Below are positions 32,533 through 40,910 of a stretch of DNA of 64,000 bases, in pieces. The notes beneath the pieces are model-generated. The model was not told the origin of the DNA, did no database searches, and saw nothing but the letters and a program-made list of their open reading frames with translations. Position numbers and translations under genes: made by a program. Positions within the stretch are counted from its first letter, which is position 1. Each line of letters opens with the position of its first letter. The stretch is taken from positions 62,001 to 126,000 of the forward strand of contig NZ_CP156080.1 of NCBI RefSeq assembly GCF_039830135.1, given 5' to 3'. This stretch comes from Defluviimonas sp. SAOS-178_SWC. Lineage in GTDB: Bacteria; Pseudomonadota; Alphaproteobacteria; Rhodobacterales; Rhodobacteraceae.

Positions 32533-32548
32533 CCGTGAAGCATGTCCG

Positions 32549-33586
32549 TCATTTCGCGAGGACGGCGCCGACCGTCTCTTTCCAGTCCGCCGAGCAGGTC
32601 GGATTCTGGGCATCGCAGACCTCGGCCCAGGTCGGGAACGAGACTTCGGTGACGGCGTTGCCGATGATGGCCCGGTCCTCGTCACTGACCTCGACGAGCT
32701 TCAGGCTGTACTTCTTGACCGTTTCGCAGGGGTCCGCGCCCACGTTGCAGCGCACGGCGTCATCGAACAGCTCTTCGGAGTAGGACCAGATCTCGTCGAC
32801 CAGCGCGTCGAAACCCGCCTCCAGCTTCTGCTGGTCCTCCGGCGACATCGCGTTGAACTTGTCGAGGTTCATGCCGTAGCCGTTCAGCGCCAGCTGGAAG
32901 GCGACCGGCAGCATGTATTCGGTCACTTCCGGCCAGCCGGCCGAGTTGGCCGAGCTCGGCCCGGTGATCGCGCAATCGACGACGCCGCGCGCCAGCGACT
33001 GCTGCACGTCCGGGAAGCCGATCGGAACCGGCGTGCCGCCGACCGAGGACACGAAATTGGCGAGGTTCTGGTCGTAGACCCGCACCTTCTTGCCCTGAAG
33101 GTCGGTCAGCTTGGAAATCTCGGGCTTGCAGAACAGGACCTGCGGGCCGAAGGGCCAGACGCCGAGCAGCTTGGTGTTGAACTTCTGCTGAAGCTGTTCG
33201 TCGACCTTCGCCTCGTAGGCGGCGATGGTCTTGCGGCCGGTGGCGTAGTCCGGGTTGAGGCCGACGAGGTCGAGGCCGAGGATCGTCGGCTCGTCGCGCG
33301 ACACCTGGCTCATCCGCAGCGAGACGATGTCGAACAGCCCGCCCTTCAGGATGCGGAGTTCCTCGGTATCCTTGATGCCGGTCACGTCGAGCGGCTTGTA
33401 GTCGACACTGGCGTCGATGCCCGTGCGCTCCGCGAAATTCTCGAAGAACGGCTGTTCGACGTTCTTCTGGATCAGGCCGGTCGCGACCGGCTGACCCAGG
33501 GCCTTGAATTCGTAGCTTTGCGCAAATGCGCTGCCGCTGGCCAGGGCAACAGCCGCAGCAGCGGCAAAACTGGAAATTTTCTTCAT
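32549..33586 (-). CDS. TRAP transporter substrate-binding protein DctP (system 2)
   Basis: A 345-residue periplasmic binding protein with a clear signal peptide (MKKISSFAAAAAVALASGSA, cleaved near AFAQ). The fold is DctP-like: FFENFAERTGIDASVDYKPL, DLQGKKVRVYDQNLANFVSS and SLARGVVDCAITGPSSANSA. Two extra Cys pairs near the C-terminus (RCNVGADPCETVK; VCDAQNPTCSADW) probably form disulfides and set it apart from systems 1 and 3. The ligand is unknown. Confidence 0.92.
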   Translation of the reverse strand: MKKISSFAAAAAVALASGSAFAQSYEFKALGQPVATGLIQKNVEQPFFENFAERTGIDASVDYKPLDVTGIKDTEELRILKGGLFDIVSLRMSQVSRDEPTILGLDLVGLNPDYATGRKTIAAYEAKVDEQLQQKFNTKLLGVWPFGPQVLFCKPEISKLTDLQGKKVRVYDQNLANFVSSVGGTPVPIGFPDVQQSLARGVVDCAITGPSSANSAGWPEVTEYMLPVAFQLALNGYGMNLDKFNAMSPEDQQKLEAGFDALVDEIWSYSEELFDDAVRCNVGADPCETVKKYSLKLVEVSDEDRAIIGNAVTEVSFPTWAEVCDAQNPTCSADWKETVGAVLAK

Positions 33587-33649
33587 TACATTCCTCCCAT
33601 GGATGAAGATCGGTTGATGCGGCCATGAAGCGGCCGCGTTGCTTTCGCG

Positions 33650-34384
33650 CTAGTCGGGTAGACCGAGCGAGAAGAGACGCCCATGCTCGTTCAGGCGCGA
33701 CGTGTCGGCGCCCGCCAGAAGCATGGCATGCCAGAGCGTGAACGCGACGCTGTCGAGGACGGGAATACCGAGGTCCTGTTCCAGCGCGGGTGCGATGCGG
33801 GTGCCGTTGAAATTGGTGCAGTAGATGGCGATGGCGTCGGGCTTTGCTTCGGCCACTTCGCGCACCATGCCCGCGATCTGCTCCTCGCCGTATTCCGAGA
33901 AGGAGTAGTTGCCCTTGTCCTCCAGATGGCGCTCGGCGACGCATTCATAGCCCTCGCCGGCGAAGTTCCGCACGATCGGGCGCTGGATCTCGTCGAGATA
34001 GGGCGTGACGAGGGCAAAGGTGCGGACGTTCAGCGCCTTGAACGCGGCCAGCAGGGCAAGCGTCGATGTCGATGCCGGGATGCCGGTCTGTTCGGTGATA
34101 TGGCGGCACAGCTCGCGGTCGTTCTCGACGCCGACCCAGCCGCCGGACGTGCCGCCCCAGCTGATCACGTCGACCAGCGCATCGGCCAGGAGCCCCGCCG
34201 CCTCAAGCTGCGGCGTGAACTTGAACTGGTTCATCGCGCCTTCGCCGAGCGAGATTTCGGTGACGCGGAACCGCGCGAAATGCGCGGAAACCTCCGGCAG
34301 ATCGTGCAGGAGCTCCGCCGTCCGCGGCTCCATGATCGTATTCGAGGAAGGTGTCAGCAGGCCGATCTTTTTGCGATCCATCAT
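33650..34384 (-). CDS. Asp/Glu racemase superfamily protein, arylmalonate-decarboxylase/maleate-isomerase-like
   Basis: A 244-residue racemase-fold protein. KIGLLTPSSNTIMEPRTAEL is the maleate isomerase / AMDase N-terminus. The second catalytic cysteine is kept (AIYCTNFNGT, Cys189). The first is replaced: DVISWGGTSGGWVG has Gly where maleate isomerase and Asp/Glu racemases have Cys. Arylmalonate decarboxylase has the same Gly/Cys pattern at nearly the same positions. It leads the TRAP system 2 operon, so it probably processes the imported compound. Decarboxylase versus isomerase is open. Confidence 0.8.
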   Translation of the reverse strand: MMDRKKIGLLTPSSNTIMEPRTAELLHDLPEVSAHFARFRVTEISLGEGAMNQFKFTPQLEAAGLLADALVDVISWGGTSGGWVGVENDRELCRHITEQTGIPASTSTLALLAAFKALNVRTFALVTPYLDEIQRPIVRNFAGEGYECVAERHLEDKGNYSFSEYGEEQIAGMVREVAEAKPDAIAIYCTNFNGTRIAPALEQDLGIPVLDSVAFTLWHAMLLAGADTSRLNEHGRLFSLGLPD

Positions 34385-34424
34385 TGTACCTCAGCATTGA
34401 GCCGTTTCAGAACTCGACGATAAT

Positions 34425-34445
34425 ATTGCATGCATCATTTGCAAT
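34425..34445. promoter_or_regulatory. Operator candidate upstream of the racemase/TRAP system 2 operon
   Basis: ATTGCA (34425-34430) and TGCAAT (34440-34445) form an inverted repeat, and the 8-bp palindrome TGCATGCA (34427-34434) overlaps the first arm. It lies about 40 bases upstream of the operon start in an AT-rich gap and shares the TGCATGCA core with sites at 20736 and 37466. Confidence 0.5.
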
Positions 34446-34560
34446 AAAAAATTTTATTTCTGGAACACATTGATACTAATTATTATTTTTAGCATATACT
34501 GCCGACATGACTGCGCGCTTTCTACAGAGCCGAATCTCACGCCCCCGCGACCCGGCCCAT

Positions 34561-35841
34561 TCAGTAGCCGAGCGTGTGGGGCAGCCAGGTCACGATCCCC
34601 GGCGCGAACATGCAGACCACCAGGAGCACATACATCGCCGCGATGAAGGGCCAGCTTTCGCGCACCAACTCGCCCATCTTCACCCCGGTTATGCCGCAGA
34701 CAACGAACAGCACCACGCCGACCGGCGGCGTCAGCATGCCGATCACCAGGTTGAACACGAAGAGGAAGCCGAAGTGCAGCGGGTCGATGCCATAGGTGAG
34801 CGCGATCGGGTGGAACAGCGGCACCAGCATGATGTAGGCGGCGTTCGATTCCAGGAACATGCCGACGACGATCAGCATCAGCGCGACCAGCACCAGGAAC
34901 ATCAGCGGGCTCTCGGTGATACCCGTCATCAGACCGGCCAGCTTCATCGGCAGAAGGTCGATGGTGAAGAGGAAGGTGACGGTCGAGGCATAGGCGATCA
35001 TCGCTCCGACGATGGCGCTGGTCTTCGCCGCCTGGAGCAGCACCTCAGGCAGGTCGTGAAGCGTGAGTTTCCGGGTCACGAAGAAGCCGAGCAGCAGCGC
35101 ATAGATCACGCCGACCGCCGCCCCCTCGGTCGGCGTGAAGGCGCCGCCGACAATACCGCCGATGACCACGACCGGCATCATGAACACGATGAACGAACGG
35201 CGCAGCTGGTAGAGGATGTTGGACAGGCTCGCCTTTTCGCCGACCAGCGGGTAGTCGCGCTTGTAGGCGATCAGCCAGCAAAGCGTCATCAGGACGCAGA
35301 CCAGGATCAGGCCGGGAACGACGCCGGCCATGAACATGCCGCCGACAGACACGCTGGACCCGGCCATGAAGGCATAGACGATCATCGCCCCCGACGGCGG
35401 GATGATCGGGCCGAGGTTGGCGGCGGCGGCGACGATGCCGGTCGAGAAGCCAAGGCCGTATTGCTTCTTGAGCGAGGGCACGAGCGTCGCGGAAAGCGCG
35501 CTCGCGTCAGCGACCGCCGCGCCGGAGACCGAGGCCAGGCCCGCGCCGGAGAGCAGCGCCACCTGTGCCAGCCCGCCCCGCATCCGGCCGACGAAGGCGT
35601 TGGCGAAATCGACGAGCCGGTCCATGATCCCGGCCTTGAGCATCAGTTCGCCGGTGACCATGAAAAGCGGGATCGACATCAGCGGGAACGAGTTGACCGA
35701 GTTCATCAGCCGCGGCGGCAGCACCGCGAGATCGAAACCCGACAGCAGCAGCCCCCCGAGCGCCGAGACGCCAAGCGAAAAGGCCAGCGGCATTCCGAGT
35801 GCGGCGAAGCCGAGAAAGAGCAGTATGACGACGAGACTCAT
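34561..35841 (-). CDS. TRAP transporter large permease DctM (system 3)
   Basis: A 426-residue large permease with about twelve hydrophobic segments. DctM marks are LMLKAGIMDRLVDFANAFVG, GLASVSGAAVADASALSATL, AAAANLGPIIPPSGAMIVYA and NLVIGMLTPPVGVVLFVVCG. Last gene of a dctPQM operon, separated from dctQ by 11 bases. Intact. Confidence 0.94.
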   Translation of the reverse strand: MSLVVILLFLGFAALGMPLAFSLGVSALGGLLLSGFDLAVLPPRLMNSVNSFPLMSIPLFMVTGELMLKAGIMDRLVDFANAFVGRMRGGLAQVALLSGAGLASVSGAAVADASALSATLVPSLKKQYGLGFSTGIVAAAANLGPIIPPSGAMIVYAFMAGSSVSVGGMFMAGVVPGLILVCVLMTLCWLIAYKRDYPLVGEKASLSNILYQLRRSFIVFMMPVVVIGGIVGGAFTPTEGAAVGVIYALLLGFFVTRKLTLHDLPEVLLQAAKTSAIVGAMIAYASTVTFLFTIDLLPMKLAGLMTGITESPLMFLVLVALMLIVVGMFLESNAAYIMLVPLFHPIALTYGIDPLHFGFLFVFNLVIGMLTPPVGVVLFVVCGITGVKMGELVRESWPFIAAMYVLLVVCMFAPGIVTWLPHTLGY

Positions 35842-35852
35842 TTCTCTTCACC

Positions 35853-36350
35853 TCAATCGATGGGATATTCGGGCCCGTGCTCCTCAAGCGGATGAAGCAC
35901 GAGATGGACAAGGTGCAGCGCGGCATGGGCCGAGCCGATGATCACCGCGACGAAGAAGTAGCTGGACGAAATGTTGATGGCGCCAAGCCGCTCCGACCAG
36001 GTTTCGGCGGCGACGATCGTCGATTCATAGACGACGACACACATCAGGAGGCAGGCCAGACCCAGCATCACCCGGCCGATCTGCCGCGCGAGGCCGCGCG
36101 GCAACCGGGATGTGAGCAGGTCGATTCCGACATGGGCCCCTTCGCGGATGCCCAGCGGGATCGCCAGGAAGATCGCCCAGACGAAGGCGAGGCGCGAAAC
36201 TTCGTCCGCCCAGTCGATCGAACTGTTCAGCACGTAGCGCATGAAGACCTGAGATGCGACCACGGCGATCATCACGCTCATGCAGGCCAGCAGCACGAGG
36301 CGAGCGGCCCCGTCGACCCATGACAGAAGAATGTCGAAAGCCCGTTCCAT
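35853..36350 (-). CDS. TRAP transporter small permease DctQ (system 3)
   Basis: A 165-residue four-helix protein. SIDWADEVSRLAFVWAIFLA and GIREGAHVGIDLLTSRLPRG are the DctQ signature regions. It lies 21 bases after dctP and 11 before dctM, so all three are co-transcribed. Confidence 0.93.
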   Translation of the reverse strand: MERAFDILLSWVDGAARLVLLACMSVMIAVVASQVFMRYVLNSSIDWADEVSRLAFVWAIFLAIPLGIREGAHVGIDLLTSRLPRGLARQIGRVMLGLACLLMCVVVYESTIVAAETWSERLGAINISSSYFFVAVIIGSAHAALHLVHLVLHPLEEHGPEYPID

Positions 36351-36371
36351 GTCCGCTCGCCCCGCCCGGCG

Positions 36372-37364
36372 TCAGTTCATCGCCGCGGCGGTTTCCGCCT
36401 CGACAAGGGTGAACAGTTCAGGATCGATCCGATCGCGCACGGAGGCCGCGACATCGGCGGTCCGGGCACGCAGGTCAGCCGCGAATTCCGGCGAGACTTC
36501 GGAATAGGTCATCCCGCTTTCGATCAGCCGTGCCAGCGCCTCGGCGTCCTGCTTTGCCGCCAGTTCACGCTGGAAGGCGATGGCGGTCGACATCGCGGTG
36601 CGCACCGCCTCCTGATGCTCGGGGCTGAGCGCGGCGAGCCGGTCCTTGTTCGCCACGACCGAGATGAAGTCGAAGAAGTGGCCGGTGTTCGAGAGGTACT
36701 TCTGCACTTCCGAATAGCGCGCGACCTCGATGATCGCGAAGGGGTTCTCCTGACCGTCGATCACGCCCTGCTCCAGCGCGGAGTAGAGTTCCTTGACGTC
36801 CATCGCCACCGGGTTGGCGCCGAGCGCGCGGAAGGTGGCCAGGTGCGTCTCGTTCGGCTGAAGCCGGATCTTGAGACCTTCGATGTCGGCGACGGATTCG
36901 ACCGGGCGGACATTGTTGGTCAGCTGGCGGAAGCCAAGCTCCATGTAGCCGAGCGAGGTGAAGTTCTCCTTCGCGAGGAATTCGTCCAGCTTGGCACCGA
37001 CCGGGCCGTCCACGACCTTGAAGGCGGTTTCGCGGTCCGGGAACTGGAACGGGAGGCCGATCGCCTCGAGCTCCGGGATGGTGCGGGTCAGATAGGCGGT
37101 GCCGACCCAGGTCAGCTCGACCGCGCCGATCTTGACGGCCTGGACGTTCTCGGCCGCGCCGCCTAGCTGCTGCGCGGGAAAGATGTCGACCTCGACCTCG
37201 CCGTTGGTAAGCTTCTCCAGCTCCTGCTTGAAGAGCTGCATGGCCTGGCTCGACGAATGCTCGGTGGCGAAATTGCCCGCCACGCGGATCTTTTCCGCTG
37301 CCTCGGCGGTCAGCGCCGAAAGCGACAGGGCAATGCCCGCCAGGGCCGATACGGTCTTGTTCAT
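36372..37364 (-). CDS. TRAP transporter substrate-binding protein DctP (system 3)
   Basis: A 330-residue DctP protein with a signal peptide (SALAGIALSLSALTAEAAEK). NFATEHSSSQAMQLFKQELE, ADIEGLKIRLQPNETHLATF with the conserved ligand Arg, and VKELYSALEQGVIDGQENPF are typical of C4-dicarboxylate or sugar-acid binding proteins. The ATG at 37364 follows GGAGGAGAAG. The operon has no catabolic partner on its own strand; its substrate is unknown. Confidence 0.92.
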   Translation of the reverse strand: MNKTVSALAGIALSLSALTAEAAEKIRVAGNFATEHSSSQAMQLFKQELEKLTNGEVEVDIFPAQQLGGAAENVQAVKIGAVELTWVGTAYLTRTIPELEAIGLPFQFPDRETAFKVVDGPVGAKLDEFLAKENFTSLGYMELGFRQLTNNVRPVESVADIEGLKIRLQPNETHLATFRALGANPVAMDVKELYSALEQGVIDGQENPFAIIEVARYSEVQKYLSNTGHFFDFISVVANKDRLAALSPEHQEAVRTAMSTAIAFQRELAAKQDAEALARLIESGMTYSEVSPEFAADLRARTADVAASVRDRIDPELFTLVEAETAAAMN

Positions 37365-37461
37365 CTTCTCCTCCACTCGATTGAACAGTGATCGCTGTCT
37401 TTGTGATCCGCCGGCCCGCAGGCAGTTTCGACCCGACTTGATCTCATCGTGAAACTCTAGC

Positions 37462-37477
37462 ATTCTGCATGCAGAAT
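37462..37477. promoter_or_regulatory. 16-bp perfect palindrome upstream of TRAP system 3
   Basis: ATTCTGCATGCAGAAT is a perfect palindrome 98 bases upstream of the dctP start, in an AT-rich 245-base gap. It shares the TGCATGCA core with the sites at 20728 and 34425. It is the likely binding site of a GntR/FCD-type regulator controlling this operon. Confidence 0.6.
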
Positions 37478-37609
37478 ATTCAATGCAATATTAACTTATC
37501 ACTAACTAATTGATAATTATTATTAAATAGTATCTTTTCATTCGTTTGATTCCATTGGCTGCCACCCATATCGCGGCCGCCTTGGGAATCGGTACCGCCG
37601 TGCGCCCTC

Positions 37610-37990
37610 TCATGCGCCGCCGCGGAACAGGGAAAAACCCCAGGGCGTGAATTTCATCGGCAGATGGAAATGCTCGCCCACCCTGTCGATACCGAAGCGG
37701 TAGACCACGACCTCAAGGAATGCGGGATCGGGAATGTCGATCCCGGCATCGCGGTAGTATTGCGCGATGTCGAACTCCACCTCGTAAAGCCCGCGCAGGA
37801 CATTCGCGCCCTCGGCGACCGGATGCTGCAGCAGCCCGCCGTCCGAGCAGCGGCCGGAGGCGATCTCGGTCCGCCCGTCGGCAAGCCGGAAGAGCCTGAC
37901 GCAGAGCCCGGCCGCAGGAACGCCGCGGGCGATGTCGACGGCGTGAATGGATATGCCCCCGGCGGGCGGGTTGCGGTGATTTGCGTCCAT
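37610..37990 (-). CDS. Diverged 5-hydroxyisourate hydrolase-like (transthyretin-like) protein
   Basis: A 126-residue transthyretin-like protein. ISIHAVDIARGVPAAGL keeps the N-terminal His region and EHFHLPMKFTPWGFSLF the C-terminal His. Other HIUase active-site elements are altered: the N/D-G-R motif reads SDGGL, losing the Arg, and the terminal YRGS is FRGGA. A typical HIUase is encoded at 48685. This one is probably a paralogue for a related ring compound. AAGGAGACC precedes the start. It is divergent from a LysR gene. Confidence 0.8.
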   Translation of the reverse strand: MDANHRNPPAGGISIHAVDIARGVPAAGLCVRLFRLADGRTEIASGRCSDGGLLQHPVAEGANVLRGLYEVEFDIAQYYRDAGIDIPDPAFLEVVVYRFGIDRVGEHFHLPMKFTPWGFSLFRGGA

Positions 37991-38106
37991 GGCGGTCTCC
38001 TTGAGTGGCGGCGCGGTCCGGGGCGGAACACCGTGCTCGGGGTCAGCCTTGCATGCCCAACCGTTCCAATCCATGCCATAATTCCGGAGCGGCCGTTTGC
38101 TTTTTA

Positions 38107-38116
38107 AGAACGTTCT
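38107..38116. promoter_or_regulatory. Palindrome in the HIUase-like / lysR divergent gap
   Basis: AGAACGTTCT is a perfect 10-bp palindrome 52 bases before the LysR start and 117 before the divergent HIUase-like start. It may be the LysR binding site; it is too short to be sure. Confidence 0.35.
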
Positions 38117-38167
38117 GCTAGCGTGGCGGCGCCTCCTTCCCGTCGCGTCCACAGCAGGGCCATCGTC

Positions 38168-39097
38168 ATGTCGTTCCAACTCGTGCCGCGCTCGCTCCAA
38201 TATCTGGAACGGGTCGCGCAGACCGGCTCCATCCAGGCGGCATCGCGGGAAACCGGCATTTCCGCCTCGGCCATCCACCGGCAGATCAAGCTGCTCGAGG
38301 ATGCCCTGGGCGAGTTGCTGTTCGAGCGCGACGTCCAGGGGATGAGCCTGACGCCCACCGGGCAGATGATCCTCGATCTGGCGCGGGACTGGCGGCTGGA
38401 CAGCACGCGGCTGGTCTCCACGATCGAGGCGAACCGCGGCATCGAATACGGTCACGTCCGCATCGCGGCGATGGATGGCATGGTCAACGGCTTCGCACTG
38501 GAACTGTCGCGGGTGCTGGCCGAGAAATTTCCCAGGGTGCACGCGCGGATCGAGGTCACGAGCCCGGTCAACGCGGTGAAGGGCGTGCTGAACGGCGATT
38601 TCGATCTTGCGGTGGTGGTGAATGCCGCGCCCGACGACGACCTGATCTTTCACTGGCAGCGCGACTACCGGCTGGGCTGCATCGCCGTGCCCGGCCACCC
38701 CGTCGCGGGGCGGGACAGGATCGCCCTGAAGGAACTGGCGCCCCATCCGGCGGTGTTCCAGAGCACGGCCCTGTCGATCCGCCGGCTGCTCGAGGTGCGC
38801 CACGGCTGGCTGTTCGAACGGGCGCTGCAATCGGTCGAGGTGAACTCCATCCAGCTGATGAAGCTCTTGGTGTTGACCGGCCAGTTCATCGCCGTGACCT
38901 CGGAACTGGATGCCGGGCCGGAACTGCGTTCCGGCCAGTTGCGGTTCGTGCCGCTCAGTGACAGCGACCTGTTTCAGCAGAACTTCGCCGTCATCTCGAA
39001 CGTCCAGATCCCCGCGTCCGAGACGGTGCGGAAGATCACCGAGATCGCCGTCGGCATCCTGCGCAAGCACGCGGACCCGGACGGCGCCGGCGCCTAG
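38168..39097 (+). CDS. LysR-family regulator of the second HIUase/OHCU locus
   Basis: A 309-residue LysR regulator. The helix-turn-helix is in LVPRSLQYLERVAQTGSIQA and TGISASAIHRQIKLLEDALG; the effector domain starts near residue 92 (GIEYGHVRIAAMDGMVNGFA). A GTG at 38123 would add 15 residues; the ATG at 38168 is preferred. Its stop codon overlaps the stop of the convergent binding-protein gene (CTAG at 39094-39097). Likely targets are the HIUase-like gene and perhaps the units around it. Confidence 0.85.
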   Translation: MSFQLVPRSLQYLERVAQTGSIQAASRETGISASAIHRQIKLLEDALGELLFERDVQGMSLTPTGQMILDLARDWRLDSTRLVSTIEANRGIEYGHVRIAAMDGMVNGFALELSRVLAEKFPRVHARIEVTSPVNAVKGVLNGDFDLAVVVNAAPDDDLIFHWQRDYRLGCIAVPGHPVAGRDRIALKELAPHPAVFQSTALSIRRLLEVRHGWLFERALQSVEVNSIQLMKLLVLTGQFIAVTSELDAGPELRSGQLRFVPLSDSDLFQQNFAVISNVQIPASETVRKITEIAVGILRKHADPDGAGA

Positions 39098-40077
39098 CGG
39101 GCGGGCACGCGCGCCCGTTCGCCCTGCGGCGGCAGGAATTCGCGGCGGAAGATCTCGTGCGGTTGCGGCGGCGGCGCCGGGTAGCCCTTCGTCTCGCAGA
39201 TCAGTCGGGCGATCCCCGCAAGCCGCGCGTCGTCGGCATCGCCCAGTCCGTCCCGCAACCCGTCCGGATGGCCCATTTCCAGCCCGATCGTGCCCACCAG
39301 GCGTTCCCGGTTCGCCTTGCGGTCGATGCCGGGGTTGCGCCGGGCGACGGCCTCGATGGCCGCGTCGGTATCGGCGATGGCGTCCTTCAGCCCCTTGTTG
39401 ATCGCCCGCACCAGCCCCGCCACGGCCTGCGGATGCGCGGCAAGGAACGGCCGCGTGACCAGCACCGCGCCGCCGTAAAGCGCGGGGACGTGTTCGTGCC
39501 AGGTGAAGTGGCGCAGCGCCGTCGCCGGTTCGATCCCCGCCTCGATCGCCTGGGAGTTGATCGTGTTCACGAAGCCGAAGATGCCGTCCCACTTGCCGTC
39601 CATCATCTGCCTGGACAGTTCGACATGGGTTTCCTCGGAAATCGTGATGTCGACGCTGTCGGGATCGAGCCCGGTGGCGCGGCAGAATTCCGGGAAGAGC
39701 AGAAGCGCCGCGTCCTGCGGGTGCGAGACGAGCCTCCTGCCGGCAAGATCGGCGACCGTCCGCACCGGGCCGTCCGTCGGCACGGCGATCGTGTAGGGCG
39801 GGCGGTTGTGGATCGTCATCACCGCCACCGGCGTGTCCTTGCCGCCTTCGGCCTGCATGCGGATCAACTCGTTCAGGTCGCCGTAGCCGACGTCGAAATT
39901 CCCCGTCGTCATCGACTCCACCGCCCGCGCGAGCGAGGTGCCTTCGGTGAAGTGGACATCCAGTCCCTCGTCGCGGAAATGGCCGTTGTCGTCGGCCAGG
40001 AAGAACCAGGCCTGCGGGCCGGAATAGAAGGTGTTGAGCACGAAGCGGATCGGCTGCGGGCGGGTCTCGGGGGTCAT
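39094..40077 (-). CDS. NMT1/THI5-type substrate-binding protein without signal peptide
   Basis: A 327-residue protein of the NMT1/THI5-like ABC binding-protein family. It opens directly with the fold (TRPQPIRFVLNTFYSGPQAW, FFLADDNGHFRDEGLDVHFT, ESMTTGNFDVGYGDLNELI) and has no signal peptide or lipobox; AAGGA precedes the ATG at 40077. No ABC permease or ATPase is nearby. Family members bind hydroxymethylpyrimidine, taurine-like or nitrile compounds. Here it may be a cytosolic ligand-binding or THI5-like protein, or the start may have been lost. Confidence 0.78.
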   Translation of the reverse strand: MTPETRPQPIRFVLNTFYSGPQAWFFLADDNGHFRDEGLDVHFTEGTSLARAVESMTTGNFDVGYGDLNELIRMQAEGGKDTPVAVMTIHNRPPYTIAVPTDGPVRTVADLAGRRLVSHPQDAALLLFPEFCRATGLDPDSVDITISEETHVELSRQMMDGKWDGIFGFVNTINSQAIEAGIEPATALRHFTWHEHVPALYGGAVLVTRPFLAAHPQAVAGLVRAINKGLKDAIADTDAAIEAVARRNPGIDRKANRERLVGTIGLEMGHPDGLRDGLGDADDARLAGIARLICETKGYPAPPPQPHEIFRREFLPPQGERARVPAR

Positions 40078-40240
40078 CGTGATGTCCTTTCGTCGCGCGT
40101 CATCCTGCGGCCGGCGCATGCGGGCCCGGAAGGGGCCATGCCGCCTTTCGTGTCTTGGGTCTCATGGCTGGGCATTTTCATCAACGACAAAAAAAGCAAG
40201 TCGGCATTCGACTAATGCGAATGGATGTCGGTCGTCCAGA

Positions 40241-40252
40241 ATACCGGGGTAT
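40241..40252. promoter_or_regulatory. Inverted repeats upstream of the OHCU-like / TTT operon
   Basis: ATACC-GG-GGTAT (40241-40252) is a perfect inverted repeat about 50 bases before the first gene; a second one, CATTCG-N7-CGAATG, lies at 40205-40223. Both are in the 225-base gap that carries divergent promoters. One may be the site for the LysR regulator at 38168. Confidence 0.4.
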
Positions 40253-40302
40253 CACCTCGCCATTCCAATTTATGAAATGGGAGGCTCAGCATTATTCTAT
40301 GG

Positions 40303-40860
40303 ATGGCAATGTTGCTTGACCCTATCCTTCCCGAGCCTACCAAGGGATTTTCGCAGATGACCAAGCTCGGTGAACTCAATCGCGCCAACCCGGACGAGGT
40401 CGTCCATCTGGTCGAGCCGCTGATCGAGCGGGCGCCGGCGATCGCCCGGCGGGTCGCGGCGCGGCGCCCCTTCACGAGCACGGAGGATCTCTGCCAGGCG
40501 ATCAGGGCCGAATTGCTGAACCTCGGCGAGGCGGACCGGATCGCGCTGTTCCGGGCGCACCCGGAACTGGCACCGGACAATCCGCTGGCCATGACGGCCG
40601 AGTCGCAGCAGGAACAGGGCCGCCTGAACCTGACCTCGGGCAGGACCGCGCACCGCGACGAGCTTGCCGACCTGAACGCGCGCTACCGCGACAAGTTCGG
40701 ATTTCCCTTCATCGTCGCCCTTGTCCGTCATGCCGACATGAACAGCGTGCTGCGCGAGTTCCGCGCGCGGCTGGCGCAGGGGCGCGACGCGGAAATCGAC
40801 ACCGCCATCAACGAGATCGCCACGGTAAGCGCGGCCAGGGTGAAGACGGCGTTCGGATAG
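40303..40860 (+). CDS. OHCU decarboxylase-like protein (UraD family), second copy
   Basis: A 185-residue all-helical protein of the 2-oxo-4-hydroxy-4-carboxy-5-ureidoimidazoline decarboxylase family. The catalytic His region is ALFRAHPELAPDNP, the Glu region AMTAESQQEQGRLNL, and DKFGFPFIVALVRHADM matches the C-terminal core. The canonical HPDLAGK is changed to HPELAPD. A separate canonical UraD domain is fused to PuuE at 49187. A start at 40357 (MTKLGELN) is possible. It leads a TctBAC transporter operon, so it may act on an imported urate-like compound. Confidence 0.82.
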   Translation: MAMLLDPILPEPTKGFSQMTKLGELNRANPDEVVHLVEPLIERAPAIARRVAARRPFTSTEDLCQAIRAELLNLGEADRIALFRAHPELAPDNPLAMTAESQQEQGRLNLTSGRTAHRDELADLNARYRDKFGFPFIVALVRHADMNSVLREFRARLAQGRDAEIDTAINEIATVSAARVKTAFG

Positions 40861-40910
40861 AAAACGGCGCCACACCGATCCATCGCAAGAAGCCAGGGGA
40901 GGACTTCAGG

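Noticed and set aside
39094..39097. Overlapping stop codons in CTAG between convergent lysR and binding-protein genes as a signal
   Set aside because: A four-base palindromic stop overlap arises by chance in compact genomes and has no known function by itself.
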